From a virus, in IMG/VR virus record IMGVR_UViG_3300042301_004349, positions 62,001 through 126,000 of that record: a stretch of DNA of 64,000 bases; one strand, given 5' to 3'. The notes beneath the pieces are model-generated. The model was not told the origin of the DNA. It saw only the letters and a program-made list of their open reading frames with translations, and did no database searches. The position numbers were made by a program, and so were the translations under genes. Positions 25,677-35,162 of the stretch are shown one piece after another (position 1 is the stretch's first letter; each line of letters starts with the position of its first letter).

Positions 25677-26605
25677 TCTACATCAAAGAAAAATAGGTGA
25701 AAGAATCTAGCATTTTCAATTTCGTCTCCGAAATAACCTGTTGCTGCGTGTATTGCTTTTGAATCAAACATAACTAATCTATTGTAAATGTTAGCTATAC
25801 TATCTACTAATTCGAAGGTTGATTTATCGTAGAAATTCATTTCACTACTTAATCCCTTAAAGGTATTATAATACTCATCTCCTCCTGGTTGATCGAACCT
25901 AGTAGCTCCTGTTATTTTGCTTTTATATGTAGCTGTACCTGTTTGTAATGGGGCATCTGGTGTTAAATAAACCATTGCAGCATACGTTTGAGAATCAACG
26001 TGATAAACTATTGGATCTTGAGAGGTACAATATTGAAAAACACCATTTGCATATGATGAATGGTTCCAATTTGTAATTTTCTTACCTAAAATTTCTTCAA
26101 ATTTTTCTTTAGTACCGTTTAGAATAAATCTATCGTAACTGCGTTTGCCTTTATGATAACCTGATTCTTTGAAATCAAGATTATTCATAGCATATTCTCT
26201 TACTAAATCAGGATTGTCATAAAAATTATCTACAACGACAACACCTTTTTTAGCTGTTTGAATAAATCCAGAATGGTATACTATCCATTTTTTAAAAGAA
26301 TCAATATTATCTACTACTGAATTGTCTTGTAATATGATTCCAAGAGGTTTGTTTATGTCTTGTTCTGTAAGAAGAATTTTAAATTCAACTAGATCTGTTG
26401 GGATGTTAGGGTAAAATTCCTTTACATCTGGTCTTGATTCAAATCCAGGAGAAATAATTTCTTCACCAATTGTGAATGCTTTAATAGGTTGTGTTGCGTG
26501 TGATATCCATCCTTTAATAGTGTAAACATTATTATTAGAGAAAACATCATCAATGTACCACAACACACCATCAACATTAGTTAAATGATTAATATGATCG
26601 GCCAT
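25670..26605 (-). CDS. 2OG-Fe(II) oxygenase-like protein with N-terminal beta-sandwich domain
   Basis: The C-terminal part (about 118-311) has GVVVVDNFYDNPDLVREYA, then H202-V-D204 (PIVYHVDSQTYAAMVYL), H286 (DSKAIHAATGYFG) and R300 (NARFFHLFFFD): a complete facial triad plus 2OG Arg, of the DUF6445-like group. The N-terminal 100 residues (GWISHATQPIKAFTIG, then SRPDVKEFYPNIP) resemble the beta-sandwich module often fused to glycan-modifying enzymes. The gene opens the four-gene enzyme cassette and overlaps the glycosyltransferase gene by 7 nt, which strongly suggests one pathway. No TATTTATA motif precedes it, so it may be read through from the fibre gene upstream. Confidence 0.76.
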   Translation of the reverse strand: MADHINHLTNVDGVLWYIDDVFSNNNVYTIKGWISHATQPIKAFTIGEEIISPGFESRPDVKEFYPNIPTDLVEFKILLTEQDINKPLGIILQDNSVVDNIDSFKKWIVYHSGFIQTAKKGVVVVDNFYDNPDLVREYAMNNLDFKESGYHKGKRSYDRFILNGTKEKFEEILGKKITNWNHSSYANGVFQYCTSQDPIVYHVDSQTYAAMVYLTPDAPLQTGTATYKSKITGATRFDQPGGDEYYNTFKGLSSEMNFYDKSTFELVDSIANIYNRLVMFDSKAIHAATGYFGDEIENARFFHLFFFDVEW

Positions 26606-26658
26606 AAAAGTTATTGTTTTATGGAATGTACGATAAAACTATTTAATTTCCAAACCTT

Positions 26659-29600
26659 TTATTTATTATCTACTAAGTAGTTAATTTGTTGTTTTAGATC
26701 TTCGATTTGTTGTTGTTGTTCTTTAATACCTTCAATTAATAGAGGTACAATTCTATCATACTTTACAGTAAGATAATTTTCACCAGTCTTAGATACTACT
26801 TCTCCTGTTTCAGCCACACCTTGCATATCAAATGGAGCTAAAGAAACAGCTTGAGGCAATACAGCCTGAATTTGTTGAGCAGACACACCCGCTTGTTCTT
26901 TTTGGTTTGTATAACCAAGACTACGTGCTAATTCATTTTCCACATATACAAATCCTTCTAATGATTTAATCTTTTCTATAGCATCTGTAATAGTATTTAT
27001 CTTAGTTTTTAATCTTTCATCAGAATAATATGCTGTAACATCTCCTGTACCATAATAGTTACCACTTCCAAAGTTACCACCACCCGCATTCAAACCACAT
27101 AATGATGAACCATTAATTACTTGGTGATGCCATGTTGCTCCGTTACCACAGTTCCAAACTACACCATAACTTTCAGTCATTCTTGTTCCTGTAGAGTTTC
27201 CTATTTCTGCACCAGATCCTGAAAGAACCATAGTTCCCGCTAAACGAAAGTTAGCTGTTCTTACTATATCATTAGATGATATAGCTCCATTTACATCAAG
27301 CTTATATGCAGGAGTAGTAGTGCCTATGCCTACTCTACTAGGGTAAGTATTTGTAGCACCAGATACGTTAAGAAGTATATTTCCAGCATGGTCTCTAACT
27401 CTAAACCCTTCATTAGAATGGGTACCTATAACAGTCCAATACCCATCCTGCATAATATACTTATTCAGGTCAGCATTATCAGCTGTTTTGAATACAACTT
27501 TACCTGATGTTCCACTTGAACCTGATTCAAATATATAATCACCACCCTGAGTAATTTTAAAGTAGTCTCCACGAAAACCTGTACCAATACTAAACTCGTT
27601 ACCTGCTGAACCTGTATGTCCAATAGACCAAGTAGTAGGGCCATTAAAACCTATTCTACCATAGTATTGACCACCACCATAATCGTTATACCCAAGTCTA
27701 ATTCTAGTGTCTCCACTAGGTGTAGTAATTGTAAAAGGTCTTGCATTTGCACTAAACAAACCATCAGTTGTATACCCTGAAAATGTTGCATTAAATCCTA
27801 TATTAGATGCCCCATTAACAATGTACCCAGGGCCGTTAGAAAGTTGACTAAGATTAGTAAGATTACCACTATGCCACATTGTTACCCAACCACCCCATGT
27901 ACCTGCATCAGCAGATCTCATATATAATCTGTTCCCACCTGTATCAAAAAATAATTGTTGGTGATAATTGCCCGGGTGAGTATCTATTTGTAATAAAGCA
28001 CCCCCATTATGAATAACAGTTGGTCTATTACTCCAATCACCCGTAGATCCTCTGTATAAACCTGTACCATTAAATGCATTTACATTAACACCAGGTTGAG
28101 CAGCTTGATATAAAGAATCAAGAATCCCATACCCACTAAGTGTTGTAGGTTTTGATGAAACATTAGCAAATGATATACCAGTTATATATCCAGGCCCGTT
28201 GCTTAATTGGTTAAGATTAGTAAGATTACCACTATGATATACTGTGTTACCATTCCAGTTAATGCCTGTTCTAGTAATTCTAGCTATCTCTTGGTAAGTT
28301 CCAGTTGAAGCAGATTTAAAATACCAACCTGTTGTGTCATTTGCTTCAGCAAACTCTATAAATGTTGTTTGGTGGACCGCTGTAAATGTAGGACTAGAAG
28401 TAGCACCTGTAACAGATGCTCTAAAAGTCATCATATGGTTATTGTTTTCATAACCAGCTATTATACCATATGTATTTACACCCCCTGTACTTACAGTTAA
28501 TCTTCCTCCTGTTATTTGAAGGGACCCCGTTAATGTTCCTCCTGAAAGTGGTAAATAATTGCCTGGTGTAAAATTACCACTATGCCAAACATCTACATAA
28601 GAAGAATATGCTGTTCCTGAACCAAATGTCTGTTGCCATATCCTCATTCCAATTCCACTCTTAAGAAACATTACTAAGTTATCAGAACCTCCAGAACTAT
28701 CAGAATAAGAACGTAAATGTAAATAATCAGCATAAGGAGCACTATCATTATTAGCCCAAGATGTAAACCCAAATCTTAATTCAGCTGCATTATCTTCAGA
28801 AGGAGATATTGTTCTATTATCTCTAGAAGATAATCTACCTGAAGCACCAGATATTGTTGCAGAAGAAGTAATATATCCAGATGGATTACTACTATTATAA
28901 GGAGTATATCCTAAAGCTGTAGTAACTTGACTACTTGTTATACCTGTAAGATAAGATTGATTAGTAACCCAAGTTCTAGTAGCTACTTCATTTCCTCCAT
29001 ATCTTAATATACCACCATTTGATTGTAGGTCTAAATCAAATGAAGCAAAATCACTTGTTCTAGCTGCTTGAACTGCAACTTTATATCCACCGGCAGCTCC
29101 AAGAGATGCTACATATAAATGTACATCAGACCCACCAATCCTTGCATGAGCTACAGAATCTGAGTTTAGAGAAGATGGTCTTGTTAATCCATTACCTATA
29201 TTTACTCTACCATCTAGATTAAGAGTTGTAGATGTAGATGCCCCACGTCCTGTAACAGTAGCTAAAGTTTCACTTGCTGCTAAACCTGAAATATTTGTTT
29301 GGTCTCCTGTATTTGTACCACTTAAGTTTGCAGCACTAAGATTACCTGTAAAGGCAGCAGTACCATCTAAAGCCATACTAAATCTTGTTTCAGAATCTAA
29401 TGCTGCCCAACTTCTAGCTATTTTAAATTTATCAGCATCTGAATTATCAATACCCATTGACCACCCAATAACATCACCTATGTCAAAAGATAATATCGGA
29501 TCTCCACCTGTTGCAGTGCTTGTTCTTAAAGAAAGAACTGCATTTGATGTACTAGTAGTACCAGTATTATATAAATAAATTACTGGAACATTAGTATTTG

Positions 29601-30744
29601 CAGGAGTGCTATAGGTGTTATTAGCATTTGTAATAGTAAAACCAGTATTAGTTGTACCGTTTCTTAATATTACATTTTGTAAAGTACTTGTTTCAGTATA
29701 AGATGTTAAATATGTAGAATTATCATAGCTTATAGTAGCACCACTTGCTTTTACAAAACCAGTACCATTAATATTTGCAGTACCAGTAGCACCTTGGATA
29801 CCTTGAAAGCCTTGATCACCCTTAGCACCTTGAAAGCCTTGATTACCTTGAAATCCAAATCCTTGGAAACCTTGGTCGCCTTTAGCTCCTTGGAAACCTT
29901 GATCGCCTTTCGCTCCTTGGAAACCTTGGTTGCCTTGGAATCCAAAACCTTGAAAGCCTTGATCACCCTTTGCACCTTGATTTCCTTGATCTCCCTTAGC
30001 ACCTTGTGCTCCTGTATTTCCTTGAGGTCCTGTTGGGCCTTGAGCACCAGTATTTCCTTGGTCACCTTTTACACCCTGAGCTCCTTGAGAACCCTGAATG
30101 CCTTGCACAGACATATCTGTAGTAAATGCCCAAGTTCCTCCACTACGTAAATACAATTTACCATAATCAGGATCTGATGTTGATAGAGAACCTGCTACTA
30201 AACCGAATTGTCCTTCAGGACAAGTGGTGTCAGCTAAAAGTGCAGCTACGCTGTTATATGTTTGATAGATTATAAATCCCTGGCCTGTAATACCTTGGAA
30301 TCCTTGGTCGCCCTTAAATCCTTGATCTCCTTTTATACCTTGAATACCTTGGATGCCTTGTGCTCCTGTAGTGCCTTGGTCACCTTGAAAGCCTTGATCG
30401 CCTTTAGTTCCTTGGATACCTTGAAATCCTTGGAAGCCTTGGTCGCCCTGATCTCCCTGAAAGCCCTGGTCACCTTTAGTTCCTTGAATACCTTGTGCAC
30501 CTTGAATGCCTTGAAAACCTTGACGTCCCTGAGCACCTTGTGCTCCATCGGCACCAACATAACCATTAGCACCCTGTGGTCCCTGGTCTCCCTGAGCCCC
30601 AACTGGTGTGAAATGTATTTCTCCAGTACTTTGATTAAGTACTAGATACTTGTCTAATGAACCTGTGTCTTGTGTTAAAGTAGGTAGTTTAAAACTACCT
30701 GATACTTCTAATGAACCTGTAACGGAGGCGTTGTGTATTCTCAT
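26659..30744 (-). CDS. collagen-like tail fibre with S74 chaperone, 1361 aa
   Basis: N-terminal strands (NASVTGSLEVSGSFKLPTLT) lead into two Gly-X-Y blocks (about 47-158 and 212-325) rich in G-F-Q, G-D-Q and G-A-K triplets. A long beta-structured shaft follows, with recurring WHSGN and YHSGNLTNLNQLSNGPGY units that are common in phage fibre shafts. The C-terminus has YYSDERLKTKINTITDAIEK, with the Ser and Lys of the S74 site, then EQAGVSAQQIQAVLPQAVS and a terminal coiled coil (EQQQQIEDLKQQINYL). Autocleavage after trimerisation is expected. It lies directly upstream of the oxygenase/glycosyltransferase cassette. Confidence 0.88.
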   Translation of the reverse strand: MRIHNASVTGSLEVSGSFKLPTLTQDTGSLDKYLVLNQSTGEIHFTPVGAQGDQGPQGANGYVGADGAQGAQGRQGFQGIQGAQGIQGTKGDQGFQGDQGDQGFQGFQGIQGTKGDQGFQGDQGTTGAQGIQGIQGIKGDQGFKGDQGFQGITGQGFIIYQTYNSVAALLADTTCPEGQFGLVAGSLSTSDPDYGKLYLRSGGTWAFTTDMSVQGIQGSQGAQGVKGDQGNTGAQGPTGPQGNTGAQGAKGDQGNQGAKGDQGFQGFGFQGNQGFQGAKGDQGFQGAKGDQGFQGFGFQGNQGFQGAKGDQGFQGIQGATGTANINGTGFVKASGATISYDNSTYLTSYTETSTLQNVILRNGTTNTGFTITNANNTYSTPANTNVPVIYLYNTGTTSTSNAVLSLRTSTATGGDPILSFDIGDVIGWSMGIDNSDADKFKIARSWAALDSETRFSMALDGTAAFTGNLSAANLSGTNTGDQTNISGLAASETLATVTGRGASTSTTLNLDGRVNIGNGLTRPSSLNSDSVAHARIGGSDVHLYVASLGAAGGYKVAVQAARTSDFASFDLDLQSNGGILRYGGNEVATRTWVTNQSYLTGITSSQVTTALGYTPYNSSNPSGYITSSATISGASGRLSSRDNRTISPSEDNAAELRFGFTSWANNDSAPYADYLHLRSYSDSSGGSDNLVMFLKSGIGMRIWQQTFGSGTAYSSYVDVWHSGNFTPGNYLPLSGGTLTGSLQITGGRLTVSTGGVNTYGIIAGYENNNHMMTFRASVTGATSSPTFTAVHQTTFIEFAEANDTTGWYFKSASTGTYQEIARITRTGINWNGNTVYHSGNLTNLNQLSNGPGYITGISFANVSSKPTTLSGYGILDSLYQAAQPGVNVNAFNGTGLYRGSTGDWSNRPTVIHNGGALLQIDTHPGNYHQQLFFDTGGNRLYMRSADAGTWGGWVTMWHSGNLTNLSQLSNGPGYIVNGASNIGFNATFSGYTTDGLFSANARPFTITTPSGDTRIRLGYNDYGGGQYYGRIGFNGPTTWSIGHTGSAGNEFSIGTGFRGDYFKITQGGDYIFESGSSGTSGKVVFKTADNADLNKYIMQDGYWTVIGTHSNEGFRVRDHAGNILLNVSGATNTYPSRVGIGTTTPAYKLDVNGAISSNDIVRTANFRLAGTMVLSGSGAEIGNSTGTRMTESYGVVWNCGNGATWHHQVINGSSLCGLNAGGGNFGSGNYYGTGDVTAYYSDERLKTKINTITDAIEKIKSLEGFVYVENELARSLGYTNQKEQAGVSAQQIQAVLPQAVSLAPFDMQGVAETGEVVSKTGENYLTVKYDRIVPLLIEGIKEQQQQIEDLKQQINYLVDNK
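29770..30110 (-). repeat. Gly-X-Y repeat, second block of the 1361-aa fibre
   Basis: G-F-Q-G-A-K-G-D-Q units recur with near-identical DNA, including the doubled [17 protein letters not shown] unit. Confidence 0.93.
30270..30605 (-). repeat. Gly-X-Y repeat, first block of the 1361-aa fibre
   Basis: Begins with the GPQGANGYVGADGAQG cassette that is shared with the 1300-aa and (diverged) 1311-aa fibres. Confidence 0.93.
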
Positions 30745-30767
30745 TATTTTATACCTGGATTATTCTG

Positions 30768-30777
30768 GTATAAATAT
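30768..30777 (-). promoter_or_regulatory. late-promoter-like motif (ATATTTATAC)
   Basis: It ends 23 nt before ATG 30744 of the 1361-aa fibre gene. Confidence 0.6.
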
Positions 30778-30818
30778 TAATTCTTAAATGTTAGTTAACA
30801 AATAATAATATATTGTTT

Positions 30819-31199
30819 TTAACAGAATGTTGTACAATACCCAACAACACTTCCTGCAACTCCATTACTAAATGAATAAATTGCTGCATCAAGATTATAA
30901 ACTCCTGAAAGTGGAGTAGAGCCAATGCTATTACCTCTTAACCATCTACCTGCACTTGTTTGATAAACAGTTAAATTCTCATTACAACCGCAATACCAAT
31001 CTAATGAAAAATAATAGGCATCCATTGCATTGCTCGTTACACCAGTCATAGATTCTGAGGCATAACCATAAAATTCACTCATAGCATCTGGTGTAGAGAA
31101 GCCTGCTAAACTACTGAGGGCACGTAAACTCCCATTACTAGTACCTAATTCACTTCTAATTTGTGAGATACTTATCTGTCCACTACTTGGTAAAGGCAT
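30819..31199 (-). CDS. small fibre-associated protein, 126 aa, Cys-rich
   Basis: The N-terminus PLPSSGQISISQIRSELG, followed by SLAGFSTPDAMSEFYGY, is a pattern I recognise in small proteins near fibre genes of Bacteroidota phages; no function is known to me. The C-terminal half holds four Cys (DWYCGCNE, GYCTTFC) and ends in FC. The TATTTATA motif ends 1 nt before the ATG, so its message is likely leaderless. Its position between two fibre genes suggests a tip or adaptor. Confidence 0.7.
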   Translation of the reverse strand: MPLPSSGQISISQIRSELGTSNGSLRALSSLAGFSTPDAMSEFYGYASESMTGVTSNAMDAYYFSLDWYCGCNENLTVYQTSAGRWLRGNSIGSTPLSGVYNLDAAIYSFSNGVAGSVVGYCTTFC

Positions 31200-31200
31200 A

Positions 31201-31211
31201 TATATAAATAT
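31201..31211 (-). promoter_or_regulatory. late-promoter-like motif (ATATTTATATA) touching ATG
   Basis: It ends 1 nt before the start codon at 31199 and abuts the stop of the upstream fibre gene. This is the clearest case of a probable leaderless start. Confidence 0.55.
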
Positions 31212-34200
31212 TTACTTTTGTGATTTTAATTCGTCTATTTCTGCTTTTAATTCTTTGATTGCTTCGATAAGCACACCAACTATATTACCATACTTAACAC
31301 CATACTCATCTACGTCAGCAGCATAAGTGACAACTTCAGGTAATACTTCGTTTATTTCTTGAGCAATAACCCCTGTTTGTCTTCCTTTTTCTACTTCATC
31401 TATTTTAGTATAATACACACCTCTTAATTGTGTTACTTTATCTAAAGCATTATCTATAGTAGTAATATCTGTTTTCTTTCTTCTATCTGAGTATGCTGTA
31501 ATGTCTCCTGTTGCGTAAAGGCTACCATTAACATACACACGGTATGAACTAGATGTTGATGAATCACCAAGACCTAGACATACATTTCCTCTATGCCAGT
31601 ACCATGGCCAACGTCCACCCTGATTTTCACAGTATAAACCACCATTTCCACCTTCGTGCATATAGTTGCTAAAATATCCAGCATCATCTTTAATTAAAAG
31701 ACCATTGTAACCACCTTTAGCATATCCAAATATCTCCCAAGTACCATGGGATGATGATGCATTTCTTCTAAAATGTCCACCATAATCTTGTGAATATAAA
31801 CCAACATCACCATAAACCCTAAACCAGTTATTTGCATAAACAGCACCAAAAGAAGGATTTGTTTTATCAAAACCTGATAAACTTCCAGCACTACCAGTAA
31901 CATTAATACTCCATGTACCAGAGGCACCACCTCCTGTTAATGTAGGAGAGTAACTAGTATAGTTGTAATCAGTAAGTAATCTCTTCCAAGCTTTCCAGGT
32001 TCCATTATCTCCATTTCTACTTCTCATAGAAAATGAATCCCCTCCATAATCACCATTAAGTTGAATACCATACCCTGCTGCACCAAAATGTGCAACACAT
32101 CCTGTTAAAGGAGCACCATTAGAATAAGTAAATGCTGACCTATTACTAGGCATATTGTTTGCATTTGTTCCTGGGTATCCCTCAGTAAATCCATAATCAA
32201 AGAAATATCTGCCATCTAAAGTGCTAGTGTAATTGCTTGTAGTAAGGCCACCTGAAACACTTCCTGCACTGTTTGCATAGTTTACTGATTGGGATCCAAT
32301 ATTACCAGCATGTATAACAGCATTTCCAGTAGACATACCCCCACTAGTACCATTAACATAGAGCATACCTCTAATCTTAGTATTACCAGATGTATCTATT
32401 ATTAAACGACCATGATGAACATCACTACCTGACCAACCATCTCCAACCCCGTAATGGCCATTACCATCTTGTTGGTCACTGTATCCTATACTAAAAATAC
32501 CTGGGTTAAGATTAGCTATACCCATTGTCCATAGTCTATAACCTCCAGCACTTAAGTTACCACTCATTACAATATATGCCCCATGAGTACTGTTGTTAGC
32601 CGCATAGGCGTTAAGATGTAATCCAGGATAATATTCTGCATTAATAACTAATGCTTTTCTTGCATTATCATTAATAACTCTAGATGTGTTTGTTGATCCA
32701 ATAAGTAAAGCTGCTCCTGAAACTGCATTATTTACTATAAGCCTACTTAAATTTGATGTATCATTAGGATCTAGATAGTATCCTGTATCATTAGAATCGT
32801 AGAAAATTGGAGCACGTAATGAACCTGCGGCTTCTAAATATACATCAGTGTAAATATAAGAGTTAGCAATTACCATTCTTCTACTACCAGCCCACATCAT
32901 ACTAACATCATGTCCTGTATAACTTCCTATATATACAGAACTAGGAGTGTGTACATACATACCTGCTTCAATACCAGGAGATCTAGCATGTAAAACAAAT
33001 TTAACGTGAGGGCTATTACTAAATCTTACTTGTGTACCCCATCCTCCTGGATCTGACCAATCATCACCACTATCTCCTACATAAAGGTTTCTTAAACGAG
33101 AACCCCCTGCTGGGTTTAAATAATATGCTGTGTCATTTGAATCATAAAATATAGGAGCACGCATAGAGTGGTCACTAAACCAGTTTCCGCTATTATCACA
33201 ATAAGCACCCCAACTACTAGAAGTATTTAAAAATCCTATTCTACCACTATTAGTATGAATACGTCTAGTATTTTCATCAGTATCAGTCATATAGATATCG
33301 GATGATGTACTATTCCCTACGGTTAACGCTCCATATATTTGAACATTATAACTATTGTCCATTCTTAATCCCCAGTTACCTCCAGAGTTTAAGAAACCAA
33401 TTTCATTTGATGTATTAGCATATACATAACCTCTTAATGCACTCATATGACCACCAGTATAAAATCTAATTGATGATACACTAGTTGTTGATGACATATC
33501 CCAATACCCATTTGTATTAGAAGACAAGTGTTGGGTTGTTACCTGATTATATAAACCTTCATTTGAGCCATTATTTCTAAACCAGTTGTCTGCATAGACT
33601 TCAGTAAATGTTGGGGATGAACCACCTGTAACTAATCCTAATTGACTAATTAAGTGGGCAGGTGTAGATTTTCTTAAATAGTTATCTCCTGTACTTTGTG
33701 TCCATATCTGACCAATGGTAGGATTTTCTGAGTTGCCAGCAGATGAATTAAAATACGATCCAAAAATGTAGTTACCACTGATATGACCACTTCCATCTCT
33801 ATATACAATGGTATTAGCAGTAGCTGATGTTGTTGGGTTGTTAAATCCTGATATAGAACCTGCTGTACCTGTAATATGAATGCCCCAAGTGCCACTATTA
33901 GTTACAATAGTTTGCCATGCTCCTTTACCCCCACCGGTTGCTGGTCTTAAATAAAATTGACTTGTTGTACTATCATTACATGCTAAATCAAAACCTGCAA
34001 GATTGCCTGGAGAATAATAAGCGGTATGTAAAACAAAGTTTACACTAGTAGCATTTGGTATACCACCTGAATCTACTGTGTAGAATCCACTTTTTAATGC
34101 TCCGTTTAATGTTGCATTGCTTATATAAGTTGTTGCAGTTGAATTATCTCCAAAAACATAATTTGCAGTTGAGGCTATAGCACCTGTTGCTCCTTGAGCA

Positions 34201-35114
34201 CCAGTAGCTCCTTGAACTCCTGTACCTGTAGCTCCCTGCGCACCTGTTGCACCTTGTGCACCATTTGATCCATTAGTACCATTCGTTCCTGCAGCTCCCT
34301 GTGCGCCTGTAGCGCCTTGCGCTCCATTAGAACCATTGGTTCCGTTTGTGCCAGCAGCACCTTGTGCTCCTGTTGAGCCTTGGGCTCCATTCGATCCGTT
34401 AGTGCCGTTTGTTCCTGCTGTGCCTTGTAAACCAGTAGCGCCTGTAGAACCCTGTAATCCTGTTGCTCCTTGAGTACCAGTAGTACCTTGTAAACCTTGC
34501 AATCCTCTATCGCCTTGATCGCCTTTGTCACCTTTGTCGCCCTTAGCGCCTTGAAAACCTTGAAGGCCTCTGTCACCTTGAAAACCTTGTCTACCTTGGT
34601 CGCCCTGAGCGCCTTGTCTACCTTGGTCGCCTTGGAAACCTTGAAAACCTCTTGCTCCTTGGTCGCCTTGGAAGCCTCTAGGGCCTTGATCGCCTTGGTC
34701 GCCTTTAGCACCTTGTGAACCTGTAGCACCCTGTGCTCCATCAGCACCAACATAACCATTCGCACCTTGCAGACCCTGAGGTCCAATAGCTGGAGAACCA
34801 TTTACTAAAACAGAACCAGATATATTTACAGTTCCTGTAAATACGTGAGTATCGTCTTCTGAATTTCCAAATTTGGTTGATCCACTTTCATATAATATAG
34901 AAGAGGAAACATATTCTGTATGAAATTCTTGTGCTGTAATTCTTCCCCCTATCGTTAAATCCCCCGTCACTGAACCTGAGCCTCCAATAGTAACAGTATG
35001 GCCATTGTCTTGGATTATACTATCATGTATTTCACCACCAGTTGCTCTTAATACAGAACCAGATGTGGCGCGGCTTAAAAGTGAGGCAAGGATTGTATTT
35101 TTACTTTTACTCAT
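31212..35114 (-). CDS. collagen-like tail fibre with S74 chaperone, 1300 aa
   Basis: The N-terminal segment (NTILASLLSRATSGSVLRA, then FHTEYVSSSILYESGSTKFG) is a phage fibre head type. One Gly-X-Y block follows (about 110-315) whose distal part changes to [19 protein letters not shown]. The shaft contains two copies of the unit [18 protein letters not shown] (or the A-Y-Y-L-N-P variant), which also occurs twice in the 1641-aa fibre. The C-terminus has TAYSDRRKKTDITTIDNALD, then GRQTGVIAQEINEVLPEVV and a coiled coil (VLIEAIKELKAEIDELKSQ), the full S74 chaperone layout. Confidence 0.88.
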   Translation of the reverse strand: MSKSKNTILASLLSRATSGSVLRATGGEIHDSIIQDNGHTVTIGGSGSVTGDLTIGGRITAQEFHTEYVSSSILYESGSTKFGNSEDDTHVFTGTVNISGSVLVNGSPAIGPQGLQGANGYVGADGAQGATGSQGAKGDQGDQGPRGFQGDQGARGFQGFQGDQGRQGAQGDQGRQGFQGDRGLQGFQGAKGDKGDKGDQGDRGLQGLQGTTGTQGATGLQGSTGATGLQGTAGTNGTNGSNGAQGSTGAQGAAGTNGTNGSNGAQGATGAQGAAGTNGTNGSNGAQGATGAQGATGTGVQGATGAQGATGAIASTANYVFGDNSTATTYISNATLNGALKSGFYTVDSGGIPNATSVNFVLHTAYYSPGNLAGFDLACNDSTTSQFYLRPATGGGKGAWQTIVTNSGTWGIHITGTAGSISGFNNPTTSATANTIVYRDGSGHISGNYIFGSYFNSSAGNSENPTIGQIWTQSTGDNYLRKSTPAHLISQLGLVTGGSSPTFTEVYADNWFRNNGSNEGLYNQVTTQHLSSNTNGYWDMSSTTSVSSIRFYTGGHMSALRGYVYANTSNEIGFLNSGGNWGLRMDNSYNVQIYGALTVGNSTSSDIYMTDTDENTRRIHTNSGRIGFLNTSSSWGAYCDNSGNWFSDHSMRAPIFYDSNDTAYYLNPAGGSRLRNLYVGDSGDDWSDPGGWGTQVRFSNSPHVKFVLHARSPGIEAGMYVHTPSSVYIGSYTGHDVSMMWAGSRRMVIANSYIYTDVYLEAAGSLRAPIFYDSNDTGYYLDPNDTSNLSRLIVNNAVSGAALLIGSTNTSRVINDNARKALVINAEYYPGLHLNAYAANNSTHGAYIVMSGNLSAGGYRLWTMGIANLNPGIFSIGYSDQQDGNGHYGVGDGWSGSDVHHGRLIIDTSGNTKIRGMLYVNGTSGGMSTGNAVIHAGNIGSQSVNYANSAGSVSGGLTTSNYTSTLDGRYFFDYGFTEGYPGTNANNMPSNRSAFTYSNGAPLTGCVAHFGAAGYGIQLNGDYGGDSFSMRSRNGDNGTWKAWKRLLTDYNYTSYSPTLTGGGASGTWSINVTGSAGSLSGFDKTNPSFGAVYANNWFRVYGDVGLYSQDYGGHFRRNASSSHGTWEIFGYAKGGYNGLLIKDDAGYFSNYMHEGGNGGLYCENQGGRWPWYWHRGNVCLGLGDSSTSSSYRVYVNGSLYATGDITAYSDRRKKTDITTIDNALDKVTQLRGVYYTKIDEVEKGRQTGVIAQEINEVLPEVVTYAADVDEYGVKYGNIVGVLIEAIKELKAEIDELKSQK
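32796..33161 (-). repeat. two copies of a fibre shaft unit, [11 protein letters not shown]
   Basis: Copies near 32788-32815 and 33133-33161 encode [17 protein letters not shown]. They match two copies in the 1641-aa fibre gene at about 41031-41064 and 41380-41410. Confidence 0.75.
34170..34795 (-). repeat. Gly-X-Y repeat of the 1300-aa fibre
   Basis: Includes three direct repeats of a 27-30 base unit for G-T-N-G-T-N-G-S-N-G-A-Q-G, and a Lys/Arg/Asp-rich part ([16 protein letters not shown]). Confidence 0.93.
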
Positions 35115-35140
35115 TATATTGTTTCCTTATTAGCTATTTA

Positions 35141-35150
35141 ATATAAATAT
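35141..35150 (-). promoter_or_regulatory. late-promoter-like motif (ATATTTATAT)
   Basis: It ends 26 nt before ATG 35114. The leader also contains AAGGAAAC, one of the few purine-rich stretches before a start codon here. Confidence 0.55.
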
Positions 35151-35162
35151 GAAGATTACTAT

